DNA from: Chamaea fasciata
Taxonomy: Eukaryota > Chordata > Aves > Passeriformes > Sylviidae
Assembly (NCBI GenBank): GCA_029207755.1
Contig: JARCOQ010000008.1
Span: forward strand, 26,525,021-26,589,020
DNA length: 64,000 nt
Direction: 5' to 3'
Below the pieces are notes generated by a model, which saw nothing but the letters and a program-made list of their open reading frames with translations, had not been told where the DNA came from and made no database searches. A program made the position numbers and the translations under genes. Positions 26,401 to 40,000 of this stretch are shown in pieces; the first letter of the stretch is position 1, and every line of letters begins with the position of its first letter.

Positions 26401-28887
26401 TAATGTTTTGGGTTTGATCCAGATGCCTTCACAGCTCAGCTTTTTCTCATGCAGAGAGAGATTTACTTTCCCAAACCCAGGCAATAAATCCTTAAATTAT
26501 GATTTAAGTGGAAATTTACTATCATGCTAAATCGCTATTAGAAACATCATTCTCATTGAAAGTATCCAGGAAAGTACAACTTTAGAAATGAGCCATGCCA
26601 TTGACTAGAATTATAGATCAGTTTTGTGCTGCTATTTATAGCTGTGCAGGCTCTCCTGAAGTCAGGCAGTTCCTTTTCATTTAATGGCTCTTTCTAAGAA
26701 TTTCAGAAGTACTCACCCCTCTGTGCAAACAGTTACCAGCACAAAGAATAAGATATGGGTGCAGAGGAAAAGGGGCTTTCCTGGACTGTTTGATTATTGG
26801 ATATCTTGGTGCTCATCACTTACTGGACATCAGCATCAGCACTACTTCTACGAAAACTAAGGCTTATAAAAGTATGGATCATTAGGGCTGCTCTGCTGAA
26901 CCTTTATGAAGATGCTCTGGGGATTCACTGAGCCCATTATTTATCTTCTGATGTCTTAAAAGGTCGATTGGTAGCAGATTAGCAAGTGTAAATTACGTTT
27001 ACAGAAGCAACAGAGAATACATTTTACACTGAGACCCGGTGCAACACAGAGCATCAGGATCCTAAGGTACAGTGGTGACTCTGGCCTGGGTCTGAAAATC
27101 AAAATGCACTAACCCATAAATTTAATTTTCCCATATGGCACATAATTTTAACAGAGATATTTGTGGTGTGGGCAGATACACCCATTACAAAAAATATTAA
27201 GCATATTTTGAGCCAAGACTCCCACACACACCCCCCAAATCATTAGCATTTCATTTACAATTCATAGGCTGATTTCTTCAAACCTTCCAACTAGAATCAA
27301 ACCACTCCTCCAAAACAAGAAAAATGTTAGTTAGACGTTAGGACTCAAATATTTTTATATTCATCTGTTTTCTAAGTTTTAAACTTTTTTTTCCAATGTA
27401 CCCAGCAACTTGCTCAGTGATTTATTCCTCCTTTTTTTTTTCCTAAATTAATTATTTCATATCCTATAAATGATCTATTTAAAAACAGAAAAAAAGGTCC
27501 ATCTGTCAGTATTCCTCTCTTTATGTGAAAATGGTGACACACCAGCAAAAACACCTATAGTACCCTCTAGGAAAAGAACGTAAAATTCATATTTACCTTT
27601 CACATAAGGTGCTGAACAGGAACTGGTAAGAAAAGAGCAATCATTTTATCTTCACACACATAGAAAAGACCACCTATTCTGATTGTAATTTAATAACCAA
27701 GACTGATATTTTTTGCATAGACAAAAGGAGTTTACAGTGGAAAAATACTGTAATTTAATAATTGGCATCTATTGTAGAATTTAGGGTATTATAAACCTCT
27801 CTCTTGATTACAGGAAAAAAAATCACTTATAACAGTACCAAGTTGCCTGGTGCTGTTGATTCATGCTTGTTTGACAGTGAGACCAGTTGGGTCTTACCAG
27901 CTTTTACCTAAGAAATTACTTTAACTCAAATACCCTCCCTCAAAGGCAGCAGAAATCAGGTCACAAAGTCGAAGACACTGCAAGCAACCACAAAAAGCCA
28001 AGCTGAGAGCCAAGATGTGCAAGAACCAGCCATGGGGTGGAAGCACATGGTGAAGTCTCCCAGCCTTTGCCCCAGGTGTCAGTCTGAGGCTGCCCTGCTT
28101 CCATCTGGTTTCTGGTGTTCCTCATCTATGAGGAAGATCAGGCTGAGGTTTTTACCTGTCATGCAGGCCAATATTGGTGACCCTGTCTCTTTTTTGTTCT
28201 TAATATGCGAGATATACTCCTGTGTTTGTGAGTGATTTGCAGCAGAAATATGATGACGCAATTTGTCTTCTGTTTTAAAAGCTGCCCTTCCCCTCTCTTT
28301 TATTTGTGTTATAGCTCCTCTGTTTCTCCCATGTTCAGTAGAACTTGTCTGGGATGAGATTTCTCTGCAATTAGAAGGGCTGGTTGAGTAAGAGATTCAG
28401 TCTTGCAGTAAAGACAGACTGTACAGCCCCCTATCCAAAAAAATGTATTTGCTAGACACATCCTTGTGGCCCAGATCTGTACGAACTCCTGTGCCTGTGA
28501 TTTGGGGTTGCGTTTTTGGTGAAGTATGTGCTGAATACTGAAGAAGGTGTATTCTTTTCCACTTTCCCCTATGTACCTCCTTCTATCAATGTGTTTCAAA
28601 TTAATTCCCCAAATTTTCCCATCAGGGTTGCAGAAATCGTGTATTTTCCATCTCATTTTCCAGTCCATTTTTATTATTCCTCTGATAATGAACAGAAGTA
28701 ATGACCAATATTTTTCCGTATCCAGGTATGTCCCTTCTGCTTTAAACATTGCAATTTAAGATTGTGGTCAATGACGTGGGCCACTGTAAATTCACAGCGA
28801 GGGAATGTCTATTTAGCTACAAACTCTTTCAGATCCAAATAAGGGAAGCATTTGCAGCAAGTCAACTGCAAAGGCAAGGTCACAGTC
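20493..28887. other. unassigned AT-rich DNA
   Basis: More than 8 kb without a gene or repeat I can name. Open frames up to about 115 codons occur (for example 25032-25379) but look like low-complexity pyrimidine-rich translation, not protein. I saw no credible exon. Confidence 0.4.
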
Positions 28888-28914
28888 AAAAAACAAACAA
28901 ACAAACAAACAAAC
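28888..28914. repeat. (AAAC)n microsatellite
   Basis: A run of about six to seven AAAC units with no interruption. It is likely length-polymorphic. Confidence 0.9.
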
Positions 28915-30783
28915 AGATTTGAAACCTCGTTTCTGGGATCCCAAGATAAAATCATGATCAATATTCAATAATTTAGTGCTTTGTAAAACAACTCTGAGGT
29001 CATTTTAGCAATCTGTTCTCACTGGTGGTCTCCAGAAACCTGGTTCTAATAAATCTCACTATTTTATTGCAAGTTATAAATTTTCTTATAAGTTCTCTTA
29101 GAAGCCCTCATCTTCTGAGAACAGTGATAATCTTTGACAGTTTCAAGAGACATTTACAAAATAATAGTTTCTTGCTTCTGATGGAAATGAGATGTTCAAA
29201 AATTTTAAGGAATCCAATGCTGAAATAGAAAAAAAGCATACATTTATTCCAAAAATTCTCTTGTTCCAAGACAGGACTAGACAGAGCAGAATTCCTCTTC
29301 GCATGGTGTTACTGGCACGAGAGTACCTCAGGGGAAGATGTTAGCAGCATCCTTCATTCTCCACCCCTCTATAACTCTGCAACAGGGTTTTTTCTCTGTT
29401 ATCTTTCTTTTCTTTCTCTCATATCTCCTGCTTGGAATCCCATCTCTCTGTTCATTATTCACTATTCCTTTTGACATGCTTTGAAACCCTGAATTTCCCA
29501 AACAAGATGCTGTTCCTTCTCCCGGCGTCTCGATCAGACGGCCAAAGGAAAATAAAAGATAAACCATGTTTTCAGACATGACCTGCTCTCCTTGACTTCA
29601 ATAGGAGTTGTACTTGCATTTGAAATGAAGCTGTCTTGTTTAAATAGCAAAAGCGTGTGCAGCTGTTTGTTTGCTAAGCAAAGAACCTGGAAGTGAGAAG
29701 CTGTCTGACTGCATGTCCTCTGCAAGTTTATTTTCAGAGCAAATTTAAAAACTCAGCACCAGGACCTGTCAAGTACCAGGTATTTCACCCCCTGAAGGAA
29801 AGCTATCTCCTTCACACAAAAATGCTGCATAGTTAAGAGAGTTTCAAAAAGCCATGTACCTTTGGCTGCAATCTTGAGCACTCCTCTTTCCTAAGATGAA
29901 GTACCTGTGCTTTATAGCAAGAGATAAATTGCAACCTCTACCACTGCTTGTTATAATGAAAACCCACAAGTTTTTCAGAGTTTTTTCATCATCTGCGTAG
30001 GCATGTTATATCATAGCACTTTCTGTGGAACATAGCACGGTTTAATGTCTTAAGAAGGAAAAAACAGGTATACGAGGCACATTTCAAATAAAATTTGAAT
30101 TTGGATACACATATGTATTCAGAGCAACACAACTAACCTTCTTTAATTCATCCATGCAAACCTGATCCATTTTAGCTTACAAAATTCTAATCTGTCCACT
30201 TTACTCAAGTAGGGTGCGACATGAAAATAACTGGACTGTGATTGTTGACACCATGTCAGTGAGGACAGTGCTGCTTTTTAGTGCTGCTTTCAGTGTCTTC
30301 TAAATAATTCAATTCATCAAATGTAAATCTTACAGTAAGTAAATCTGCATTACAAAGGCATTGTTAACCACTCCTTATGAATGAAAGCTTGAGGCTTTTA
30401 CAAAGGCTTTAACTGCAATTTCACAATATTAATCCTAATTATCATTTTTCTCTTCTTTTAATGCAAATAACTGGCACAATTGGTTTCACCATTATACTAT
30501 ATGAGAAAAATATACACAGACTTTGTAAAAAAATATTTTTAAATTATCCCCTTTTAAAAATGTTTCTTAATAAATAAATTATACTGTGATTTCCTCCAGG
30601 TATCCAGTCTGCTAACAAATAAACACAATATAGCTGCTCAAGGCCACTTCTCAGCTGCTAAAATTAATAATTTCAAAAATCCATTATGTCTCTAACCAAA
30701 CTGGTTTTTTGCAATAACATTGCTCAGATTCGGAAAAAAATGAAAGGCAAAATACTAAATTTTTTTCACACAGGTTAAATAGT
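28915..30783. other. unassigned AT-rich DNA
   Basis: No recognisable gene. It includes a short tandem duplication of AGTGCTGCTTT with period 13 at 30267-30290. Confidence 0.4.
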
Positions 30784-30858
30784 CACAGCTCCCTCAATTG
30801 CTTCTCATAACATTTTTGCTCCAAACCCTTCACCAGCTTCATTGTCCTTCTCTGGTTT
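30784..30858 (-). mobile_element. short CR1 fragment, antisense
   Basis: About 75 bases match the antisense form of the CR1 ORF2 region immediately upstream of the part kept in the 20085-20492 copy. Recognisable pieces are AGCTCCCTCAATTGCTTCTC and CCCTTCACCAGCTTCATTG followed by CCTTCTCTGG. The CR1 3' terminus is absent, so this is an internal scrap left by deletion or decay. The limits are approximate. Confidence 0.6.
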
Positions 30859-30984
30859 ACAGTAGTCAGCAGGCTGAAAAGTGCACCAGGGCTCATCTCA
30901 CCACCATATTTGGTGGGGTTGTTTTATCTTTTTAAAAATACTAATCATTGGACCAGATAGCTCCTCTGATACTATCAATTCTGT

Positions 30985-31042
30985 AGTTTTAATTATTTTA
31001 ATTTTTAATTAATTAAATTTTTAATTTTTAAATTTTTTTTTA
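30985..31042. repeat. AT-only low-complexity tract
   Basis: A stretch made almost only of A and T, with interleaved TTAATT and AATTTT words, ending in a T run and then ACAGGTAAAT. Confidence 0.85.
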
Positions 31043-31390
31043 CAGGTAAATTCAGATATTACTTGGCAGCTCATTGGGATGCACCTTAGATTACTATTTT
31101 TGGTTTAGACAACTCACCTACACCAGTACTACAATAGTTACTTAAGTGCTGTCCTTACACCTCGTCCATATTTGAGTGAATATACTGCTGATGAGGAAAT
31201 GAGTCAATGACGCCATTTTCACAGAAAATGCCCTTCAACTCTGGCACCTTGATAGTCACCCATGAATTAAAGTCACCACCTGTAAGCCACAGTGAATGCC
31301 AGTCGAACAGAATGAGAAGCATTCTGTCACAGGAAAGATTTTTCAGTGTAAGCTTTCAGTGATCAATGTGGCATTTCCATTTATTCTACC

Positions 31391-31395
<5 letters not shown>

Positions 31396-31430
<35 letters not shown>
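31396..31430. repeat. 35-bp poly-A tract
   Basis: Thirty-five consecutive A residues, immediately followed by CCAAGAAAAAG. I see no AATAAA just upstream and no gene-like sequence, so it does not look like the tail of a processed pseudogene. The length is likely polymorphic and prone to sequencing error. Confidence 0.95.
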
Positions 31431-31432
<2 letters not shown>

Positions 31433-34400
31433 AAGAAAAAGCTACATTGTCACATCCAATTTGACATCAAAATTAGAACTTTTTAAGTCAAGATTCTGAA
31501 AATGCTTGAAGGCTAAAATAAATGTGCCCATAAAGATTTAATAAGTGTTTCTATTAAATATATATTCATTCTCCAAGGGAAATTTTAAATGACAACAGAA
31601 ATAGTTAATTAAAGGCATAAATATAAAAATGCCATACTTCCAAATAAAAAGTTTGGAAGGAGCATTGTTTCTCTCATTATGTTATCCTACATTTATGAAA
31701 TAACAGTAAAATGCAAGCCTCTTAATACGAGATTTCAAAAGTTAAATACTACCAATTTAAATTACTCTTTTGCCTTTCCCTTTCTTGCTCCTCCTCTCCT
31801 AGATGGTATAATTAGGAATAGCCAAATCATGGAGCATGCTCTATAAATTCTCCACGTTAGCTAGCTATGTGTCAGACACATGTAATTAGATATCCCAATT
31901 AGACCATAAAAATGTACAGCAAATTCAGCCATAATAGTTACAAGTGAATCTAGCAATGAGGGTAAACTTCTGCATTTTTCCTCTCCCTTAAGACAGATAG
32001 GACTAAGCTCAGGAAACTGAATCAGAGTCATTCTGTACCTGCGCTCACTGAAAGTTGCCCTGGGCATTTATGCATTTGAACTCAGGTTAAAACCAAGTAC
32101 AGGTAGCATTACTGCCTGCGTAGAGGTGGCAAACTCCTTTTGACTTCTTTGGACATTGAAGCATCAGTATGGAAAAAGTGGCAAACCTTTTCTGCTCCAA
32201 AAGGACGCTGCTTTATTGTGTACTCTTTTCTGGTTTTGAATACCAATAGATGTTTTCTTTTTCTTGTTGCTACTGCTTCTAAATACCATGAATGTTTATT
32301 AAATATTCTATTATCTGACACCTCTTTGATTTCCAGTCTTTCTCTGAGGATAGACAGGCATGCACTGAAATGTTGTCTGCTGTTTATTTATGTTTATACC
32401 ATCATGTTGCATTAAGGTACTCTGTATTTTAAACACAGAATGGAAGATGAAAGACTGATACCTGTTAGGATACCAAAGTTTTGTTCCTTATTCCCATTCT
32501 AGATCAGCAAGCCCCAAAAATGCGTTCTCAAGGTGAGTGAGGCTGTCTTTTGGTAGCAGACAAGGGTGGGGTTTAGACTAAAATGAGCTTCTGCTTTCCT
32601 CTTCTAACTGCAGAAGGAAAATTTTCTCCAACTGATTTCTAAATACGCACAACTCATGTCCTTAAATCCCATCCACAGTAAGATGCTGTGAACATGAGCC
32701 CATCCTGTCCACAATTCCAGCTGACCAAAAACCTCAGGACCATCTCAGTGCTAGAAGACAAAATTCCTTATGCAAAGAAGTGCAACCTATTAGCTCGGAT
32801 TCAGAATGACATTGGCACAGTCTCATACTTTTTGTCTGCCTGAGATCTGGTCATGTCTGGTCTCTGGACTGAAGCACACGCTGCATGGCTCCACAGTGAG
32901 CAGCCTTAGGAAGAGTGTCACACTTGGATAATAATTCTCAAGTTTATGAGCTTTTGATTACCTTCCCTACTCAAATTATTTTCCTGTTCCTTTATGGGTC
33001 TCCCGATCTTGTGCAAAAGCCTGAAATTGTCAACCTGTTCAAAATAATAGAATCTTTATCGGCCCATTATTTCCAACATCTGACTGGTAATGCAGAGCAA
33101 TAACTATTAGGTAATAACGTCAGTTTCTGATTAGAAAAGCTAATATTGTACTAGCAATAAACTTTGCTCACACTGCAGAAAAGATACATCTGTCAAGAGT
33201 TTTGGAAAGGACTCTGCAGTACCCAAAATAAACAAGCCAAAGAAAACATTAGTATTAACACAAGTAGCATAAAAATAAAATGCAAACAAAACAGAAACCA
33301 AACAGAAAATATCACAATTTCAAATTCTTCATATCACATAATCAGCTTCTAGCACATAATCTTGTGCAGTGACCACCTTAGCGGGAATTAATGTGACTGT
33401 TTTGGGGATAAGAAGATTTTAATCTGGAATAGGAATTCAAATTCAGTCCATCTTAGACCTTCAGCATGAGTTCACTGTTCCTTAATCTTGCCCTCCACTT
33501 CTGATATCCCATGCTGAAAATATTTTCAGGTGAAACGTGTCTGCAGAAGGAGCTTTAAGCCTGAAAGGTTTTCAAGATCCCTGAAATATCAAACTGTTGC
33601 CCCTGTCAAATGGGCTCCTGAGGAGTGAAGGCTTTTCATTTTTCATCCTAGATCTAGTAGGAATTATTCAATTTTATAACCAGGTTTCCTCTGGCTGCTA
33701 CTGATGCTAGAAATAAAAGCAGTTTAAAATTCATGAGGGGCATCTGACTATTTTCCATTTCTAGCTGAGGACTGCATTTTGCTCTCCTCAGTCACGCTCA
33801 CAACACCATTGTGCAAAGAAACGCTGCTGAAATGAATCATTTACTCCAACTGTGGTCACAAATGAAAGCTAAACAACAGAAATTCATTGCACTGGCTCCA
33901 CCAGCCTGGTGTCTCTGCAGGATCAGAGGACACAATGAGAAACACCAGGGAACTGTAACAGAGACAGGAGAACATTTGGTGTTGGAAAGCTAAACTCACA
34001 GGCAAGATCCTTCTGCAGAGGACCAGGTGTCCTTGGAGGGGCCTCCTTGAACACAGCACGGTGTAGTGCTAAGAACATGAGGGTCCCCAGGGTTGCAAAG
34101 GCTGCCAAAACTTTATTTTGAAAGGGCTGCGGTTATTGTTCACCTCCAAAGGAAGTTTTCTTCACTAAAAGGTCTTCTGGATGGATTCATCCACCTGGCA
34201 GTGGTTTCTTTAGAAGAAATGACTGCAGTTAAGAATTAATAAAAGCATTCTCAGAATGTAGTCAGGCATAACTCTAATCCTGCTAAATCAGATTGTTAAA
34301 CCAAAGATTTGTTCTCTGCAGCAGACCTGAGATTAACAACAGTCTTGTACAGTAGAGCTGAGCTACTTACATGTCCTACAGCATCCTCACATCTTTCCCT

Positions 34401-35129
34401 CTCCAGTATGTATTTGAAAGCTCCCTCAACCTTTTTCCCCTCTGCTTTATATTTTGAAGGGCTGTTTTTCCATCATGCATGTGTCTCATTTTTGTTGAGC
34501 ACTTCCAAGGACCTTGCCCTGATTCTTGTGAGTGTCTAGTGTTAGTGAGGCTGACTTGAGACTGCTGGTTTCCAGCTTCTTTTGGGGTTACTAGCAGCTG
34601 AAAAGAACAGGAAGCTTCTGAAATACTGTTTAGGAAAAAACATGGGTGAAGAGGGACTTTGGCCACCCTTAGACTGCAGCTTTGAAAATACTGATAGTAC
34701 TCAAGAAAACACATGAAAGGCACTCCAAAAAGTCAGACACTCAGATATCGCCTAGTACAATTTCTCAAACTTCAGAAGACATTTCAACTAACAGAAACTT
34801 CTGGCAAGAAAAAGGCTGAGGAAAGAGCAAGAAACAAAAAACCCCTACAAAACAATAAACAAATAAACAAAAAAAAAAATTAAAAAGAGCCAGCAGGAAA
34901 CTAAATTAATTAAAGTAGATTCGGAAAAAAAATGGCTCTGTTGAATGTCTCTTCCCTGGAAAAAAATGACAAAAATGCTCAAGCTCAAATATAGAATCTC
35001 TTGAAAATGCTCAGATAAGTGATTGATTTATAATATAATTTTAATGTGGAAAAGAGTTATAAAAAGAAAACACATATTTAAGGCCTGATCCCACACCTGC
35101 ACCTTTCTGTAGAGTGAATGAGTCAGAGT
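31431..35129. other. unassigned AT-rich DNA
   Basis: No recognisable gene. The A-rich patch at 34840-34890 is simple sequence. The region just upstream of the ancient CR1 (34900-35129) may contain more of that element, too decayed for me to align. Confidence 0.4.
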
Positions 35130-36450
35130 AACTGTTTCAAATTCAAATGTTAGTTGAAAAGGTTTTGAAAGAGGTGGTAAAATAAATAGTAACAAATGTG
35201 TGGGACCAGATGCTACTCATGCAACAGCTCTAAGGGAAATAAAATGTAAAATATGTAGTATGTTGCCAATGTTTAAATCAGTCATACTACCAAAGAAGTA
35301 AAAGGCAGAAAATGGGACCTCAGTTTTAGAAAGAGGGATATGGGGATGCAAAGAGCTACATGGCAGTAAACTAGTCTGGGATCCAGAGCAAATTACTTGA
35401 CATTACATGAAGAACAGAGTTTATAGACGTGTGAATAAATGTGATAAAATGAGAATGAATCCAAATGACAGATGGATGTAGTGCTTCAATAGCACTTACC
35501 AGTCTGCCAGTCCTGAACAAGGACACGGATCACTGTGGTCCAGAAGGTACAGTGGGGTACAAGAATTTCCCAAAACTTTTAACATGCACAGCAAAAGCTC
35601 ATCAGGAGAAGAAGCTGCCATGGAATACAAGAACAGGTCCCACAGTGAATTAATAACTGTGCATGAGGTTAGAAGCAAGGGGTGGGGACAAGTCTTCAGT
35701 AGACTGCCAAGGGATTTGGGCTGTTCAAGATACACCTGGATAATCTGGAAAGAAAGTAAATAGCAAGGAGATAAAGTTTTCAAATGCAAAATGTTTTCTT
35801 TGTGAGATGTTGCAGATGGATCTCACAAGATTGTGTGACTGGCTACTAAAATAGGAGAAGAAATGTAAATATTAATATATGCAAATGAGTGCAGTCAAAA
35901 AAATAAACTTAAGAATACATAGAAATGGATAAAATCTAAATTAGCTCCAAAATGGACCTTGAATTCACAGAGGACAGTGCTATGAAAGTATCTTATTATT
36001 TCTTAGGCCTTCACATCAAATCAGGTGAGTATTAGTGAACATGAGGAAATTAATACAGAAATTAACAGACACATCATCATGATTATATTTCTATTAAAGT
36101 TATAGGGTACATAACTTGCAAGAACATTAGGAGGAATTCTGGTCATTCCATCTCAATAAAGATATAACAGAATTAAAAGCAATTCAGAGCAGAAAGATGG
36201 TGATTAGGAACATAGAGCAGTATCCATATGGAAGTTACAAAACAAAATTAGGATCCACTGTCCTAGGTAAAAGTGGTTGTGAGAGAAATGTAATAAAGAG
36301 CTATAAAAGCATTAATGGAATAGAGTCTTGTGCAGGGAAATAGATATTCTTTATTTCTCATAAACAAAAGTGAGAAGATATCTAGTAAAAGAATCATACA
36401 GAATTAAAACAAATAATTAAAACAGATGAAATTTGGACACGGATTCAAAG
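35130..36450 (+). mobile_element. ancient, decayed CR1-superfamily LINE (reverse-transcriptase region)
   Basis: This is a diverged LINE remnant in sense orientation. Successive pieces line up, in order, with the ORF2 reverse-transcriptase region of reptile-type (turtle- or crocodile-like) CR1 as I know it: GGGACCAGATGCTACTCATG at about 35202; the RNA-template region AGCTGCCATGGAATACAAG near 35615; TGATCTGGAA-like text near 35738-35750 and a broken FADD site near 35775; GTGACTGGCTACTAAAATAG near 35837; TCTAAATTAGCT near 35935; GGTCATTCCATCTCAATAAAG near 36142; then AAAGATGGTGATTAGGAAC near 36193 and AGAGCTATAAAAGCATTAAT near 36297. Many small indels and stops remove every long frame. The end points are approximate. 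It is clearly older than the other CR1 copies in the window. Confidence 0.75.
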
Positions 36451-37020
36451 AGCAAATGCAATACAAAAGGTAAAGAACATCTATTAAATATGATATATAG
36501 ATGAAAGGTTTTGGTCAGAATGTCCCTAAATGTGCAAAATATTCAGAGATTTAGTCATACAATTGGAAAGATCTATGTATGTACCTCCTGCATCCTTACA
36601 GTGTTTTCTTTAAGTCTGTCACTGAATACAAAAGAAAAGACGGAACTTCAGTTTGATACAGACATCATGTTCTTACTGTGTCCCTCCAAGTGTTCTCATC
36701 TTCTTTCATCCATACACACATTACAGCCGAATCAGTGCACGTCTGGGGGCTCTGGAGTGGGTAACAAGGTAACCTTTTCAAGGGACACACCGCCCTTAAA
36801 CTATTCAGCTGTGCTGGGAAGTGAATTCCTCTGTAAACAACAATATTGGATTTACAGGGTATGGTGTTCACTCATTTGTAAGTAGGTTATACTCACATAT
36901 TCACCATGTTCCTCACACACTGCTCCTGCCTGCAGTTAACCTCACATGTGCCCATTCCCTTCTGCATTACTCTACAAGGATTTCTATGGCAACCACTACT
37001 GGAACTCATCCACCTCAAAG

Positions 37021-37048
<28 letters not shown>
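37021..37048. repeat. 28-bp poly-A tract
   Basis: Twenty-eight consecutive A residues following CTCAAAG. No upstream polyadenylation signal or coding remnant suggests a retroposed messenger RNA. Confidence 0.95.
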
Positions 37049-37052
<4 letters not shown>

Positions 37053-40000
37053 TACTTTTTAGAGAAAAGAGTTTCTTTCCTGGTCACCTCACTTATTTGC
37101 CCTACAATGGCACAGTGGGCATTTGCAGAGACAACAATGAGCAGTAGGGTTTGAAAGGTGATGACTTATGTCATCACTGCTGCCAAATGTGTTTGTCAAG
37201 AGACAATCCTTGGTACATTTCATGTAATGAAGGAGAGAATCTAGCCTAGAGCTACTCACACTCATTCCACTGTGCATTCTCAGTCTTCGGAAACGGACAA
37301 AACCTGTGCTTCTCTTAAGTGTTGTCCAAATCTCACAAGTGCTGTGGCATCCTGTAACACAGCAACAGTTCCCATCAGACTGAGCTGACAAAGTTCATGT
37401 GTTTTCTATCATCATCTGTTCCTTTATTAAAGACTCTGGTCTCCCTGAGCTTAGCTTAGCAGCTCTGCATTAAACATAATTTCCTTAATCAGAGAAAAAA
37501 AAAAATAGGTTTAGGCAAATTCATAACCACAGGGAGATTCACAGGCTACACCCTTTGCTAACAAAACACAGCAGGTCACACCAGATATCTGAGGCCTTCC
37601 TGCACCAGACTGGCCCCTCTGAGGCAACAGCAAGAGTGCTCAGATCCTCACATCTGCTAAGCACCTTCAAGGAATAGAATATGGCTATGAATTTTATTGC
37701 TTTCGTTACCCAGCATCATTGACCTAACATAGTTTTAATTAAGTTTATATGTGGTTTATATTACTTTGGTTTTATATTATTTAGGCCCTTTTCAGTAGCA
37801 GCTAAATGAATCACTGAACACATAGTATTAATACAGAAAATTGTATAAACCATGATAACTATTCCTAATAAACCTAGCTGGCACAGAAATACTCATGTAG
37901 TCTTTCTCTCTTGCTAATGCCTAAGGTACCACACACGTGCCAGTGACAGGAAGTCTTCAGGAGTGTCATTGGTTATTGATGTGGCAGACTGTTTTGCAGG
38001 ACCCCTGAATCATAAATTCAAAGCAAGTTTCTGTGGTTAGTACTGAAATCTGGAACTGAATACTAGCACAAGTCTCCCTCATTTATTAAAATAAAAGAAT
38101 AAATTCTATTGGTAGGAAATGTTTATTTCTATGAACACTTTTAAATTTTTAATAGAGTGTAAAAAATTAAACATAACTCTTCTCCTTAACGGAAGATACA
38201 GTTTGCTACTTCAGTCCCCATGTTCTCCTTCACAGATTGTAAACTTCTACCAAACCGTAGACCTCTCTGCCTGAGCAGTACTCTAGGAAATAGACGGGTT
38301 TTGTGAAAAATCTTCTCTAAGACCCAATTTTGTTTCCATCAGGTTTAGGCATTGCAAGGAAACCCAAGAAAATGAAGTTTACTTCCTGACCACTCCTGAT
38401 GGACACAACTGCAAAGTCCACCTTCCATGATGACCATACCTCTTCTGAGATTGTATAGATATCACTTACTGACATGATAACAATAATTTACACATCTAAA
38501 TGCACATTCCTCTTGCTTTTTTATGATCCTTGTGGTCTAGATGTTCTCACCATGTGAGCCACAAGGGCTTTGAGTTTCTTCATCTCAGCAACATGTTTTA
38601 ACTCTCAGTGACCTGAGAGTTGTTCATGTCAGAAAAAGAACATTAGGGGAAAAGGCCTTAAACCTGCACACAGACTACCCACTCCTCCTTATAGCCCTAA
38701 TATCCTATCTTTTGCAAACAGCCTCAGTAGGCTCATGCATCTACGTTTCCATGAAATGTGAGCATGCATTATTTATTTTCAGTTATATAGATATAATCAT
38801 CTTCATTATTACCCTTTACAAACTTCGAATGTTTGCTGGATGTTGGCTAATCCTGAGTATTATAATGAGCTTTTTTGCTTGGATTTAGCTGAGAATTCTG
38901 AAGGATTCCTAGCATTACATATGATGGTCTCACAGAGATTCTGTTGCTGATCAGGAGAAATAATATAGGACTGCTGGCCAAAACTCAGAGGAGAAGACTT
39001 ATTTAGATAAGCAAAGCTGCTGCAAGTTCCAAAGACAAACTATTTTAAAGCGTTAGGTTATGAGGAAACATTAAAAGGCAGCATCAGCTTTAAAAACTGA
39101 GAATCATTTTTATGATAGCCATAGCTTTCTATGAAACCTGTACTACACACTCACTTAAATCAAGATGGTTTTTGTGGTAATTCTCAGTTATGCTAAGAAT
39201 ATCTTCACAATGAAAAGATAAGAAATGGAAGTGATAAATAGACAGACGGTAGACCTGCTTTAGACATTTTCCATGAAAAAAAATGTGAATAACTTGCAAT
39301 TTATATTCAAATTAAGAGATGTAGAGGAAATTTCTAAGATTAAGGTCAGTGAAAGGCAAATGACTTAGATGTCTTCAGACGAGCATGATACTTTACAGCA
39401 GGATTTGTGCAGCAAGCACACTACCCCTTTGGCCATTATCCCTCTCAGATATGAAGAGGCAACTGGTCCATAAAGGGGCACACAGGAAACCAAGAAATCT
39501 GGTTTCTCTTTCTAGGATTGACTAGGGACTGGTGATAGGCGTTTTAGGTGTGTGTAGTTTTGAGTCTCAGACTCAGATGTTCAATATTGGCTCATCTGCC
39601 ACACAATCTCAGCAACAGCTGAAGGCCTTAAATGTCTTTATGTGTGACACCACAGCTCCCCCAGCACCCAGGGCTGTACTTATGGCATGGTCAGGAACAT
39701 ACAGACTGCAAATACATAGTGCAACTTATGGATCCCTCATGCATTTGGAGCTCAAATTCTCTCTCTCTTGTCTCTCCAAACAGTTTTTGCAGATGAGCAG
39801 TTCCATCGAATTCAGAAATTATTCATCTGCTCATCCTTCCATCTGGACTGAGGCTTGCAGGTAGCTCTAATTTTATGAGAGTGTATTTATTTGATTTGAT
39901 TTCATTCCCAGAGAAATAATATTTGGTTGAAGGAGTGAAATGCCTGCTATTTTCTTTGCTGAAATGATGGCAGTGAAAACAAACAAAAAAATGGGGAGGA

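Noticed and set aside
28309..28749. 146-codon minus-strand frame, among the longest in the window
   Set aside because: Cys/Trp/Tyr-heavy, no domain, no splice or promoter support; probably chance.
36821..37147. 108-codon frame encoding a poly-lysine run
   Set aside because: It simply reads through the 28-base poly-A tract.
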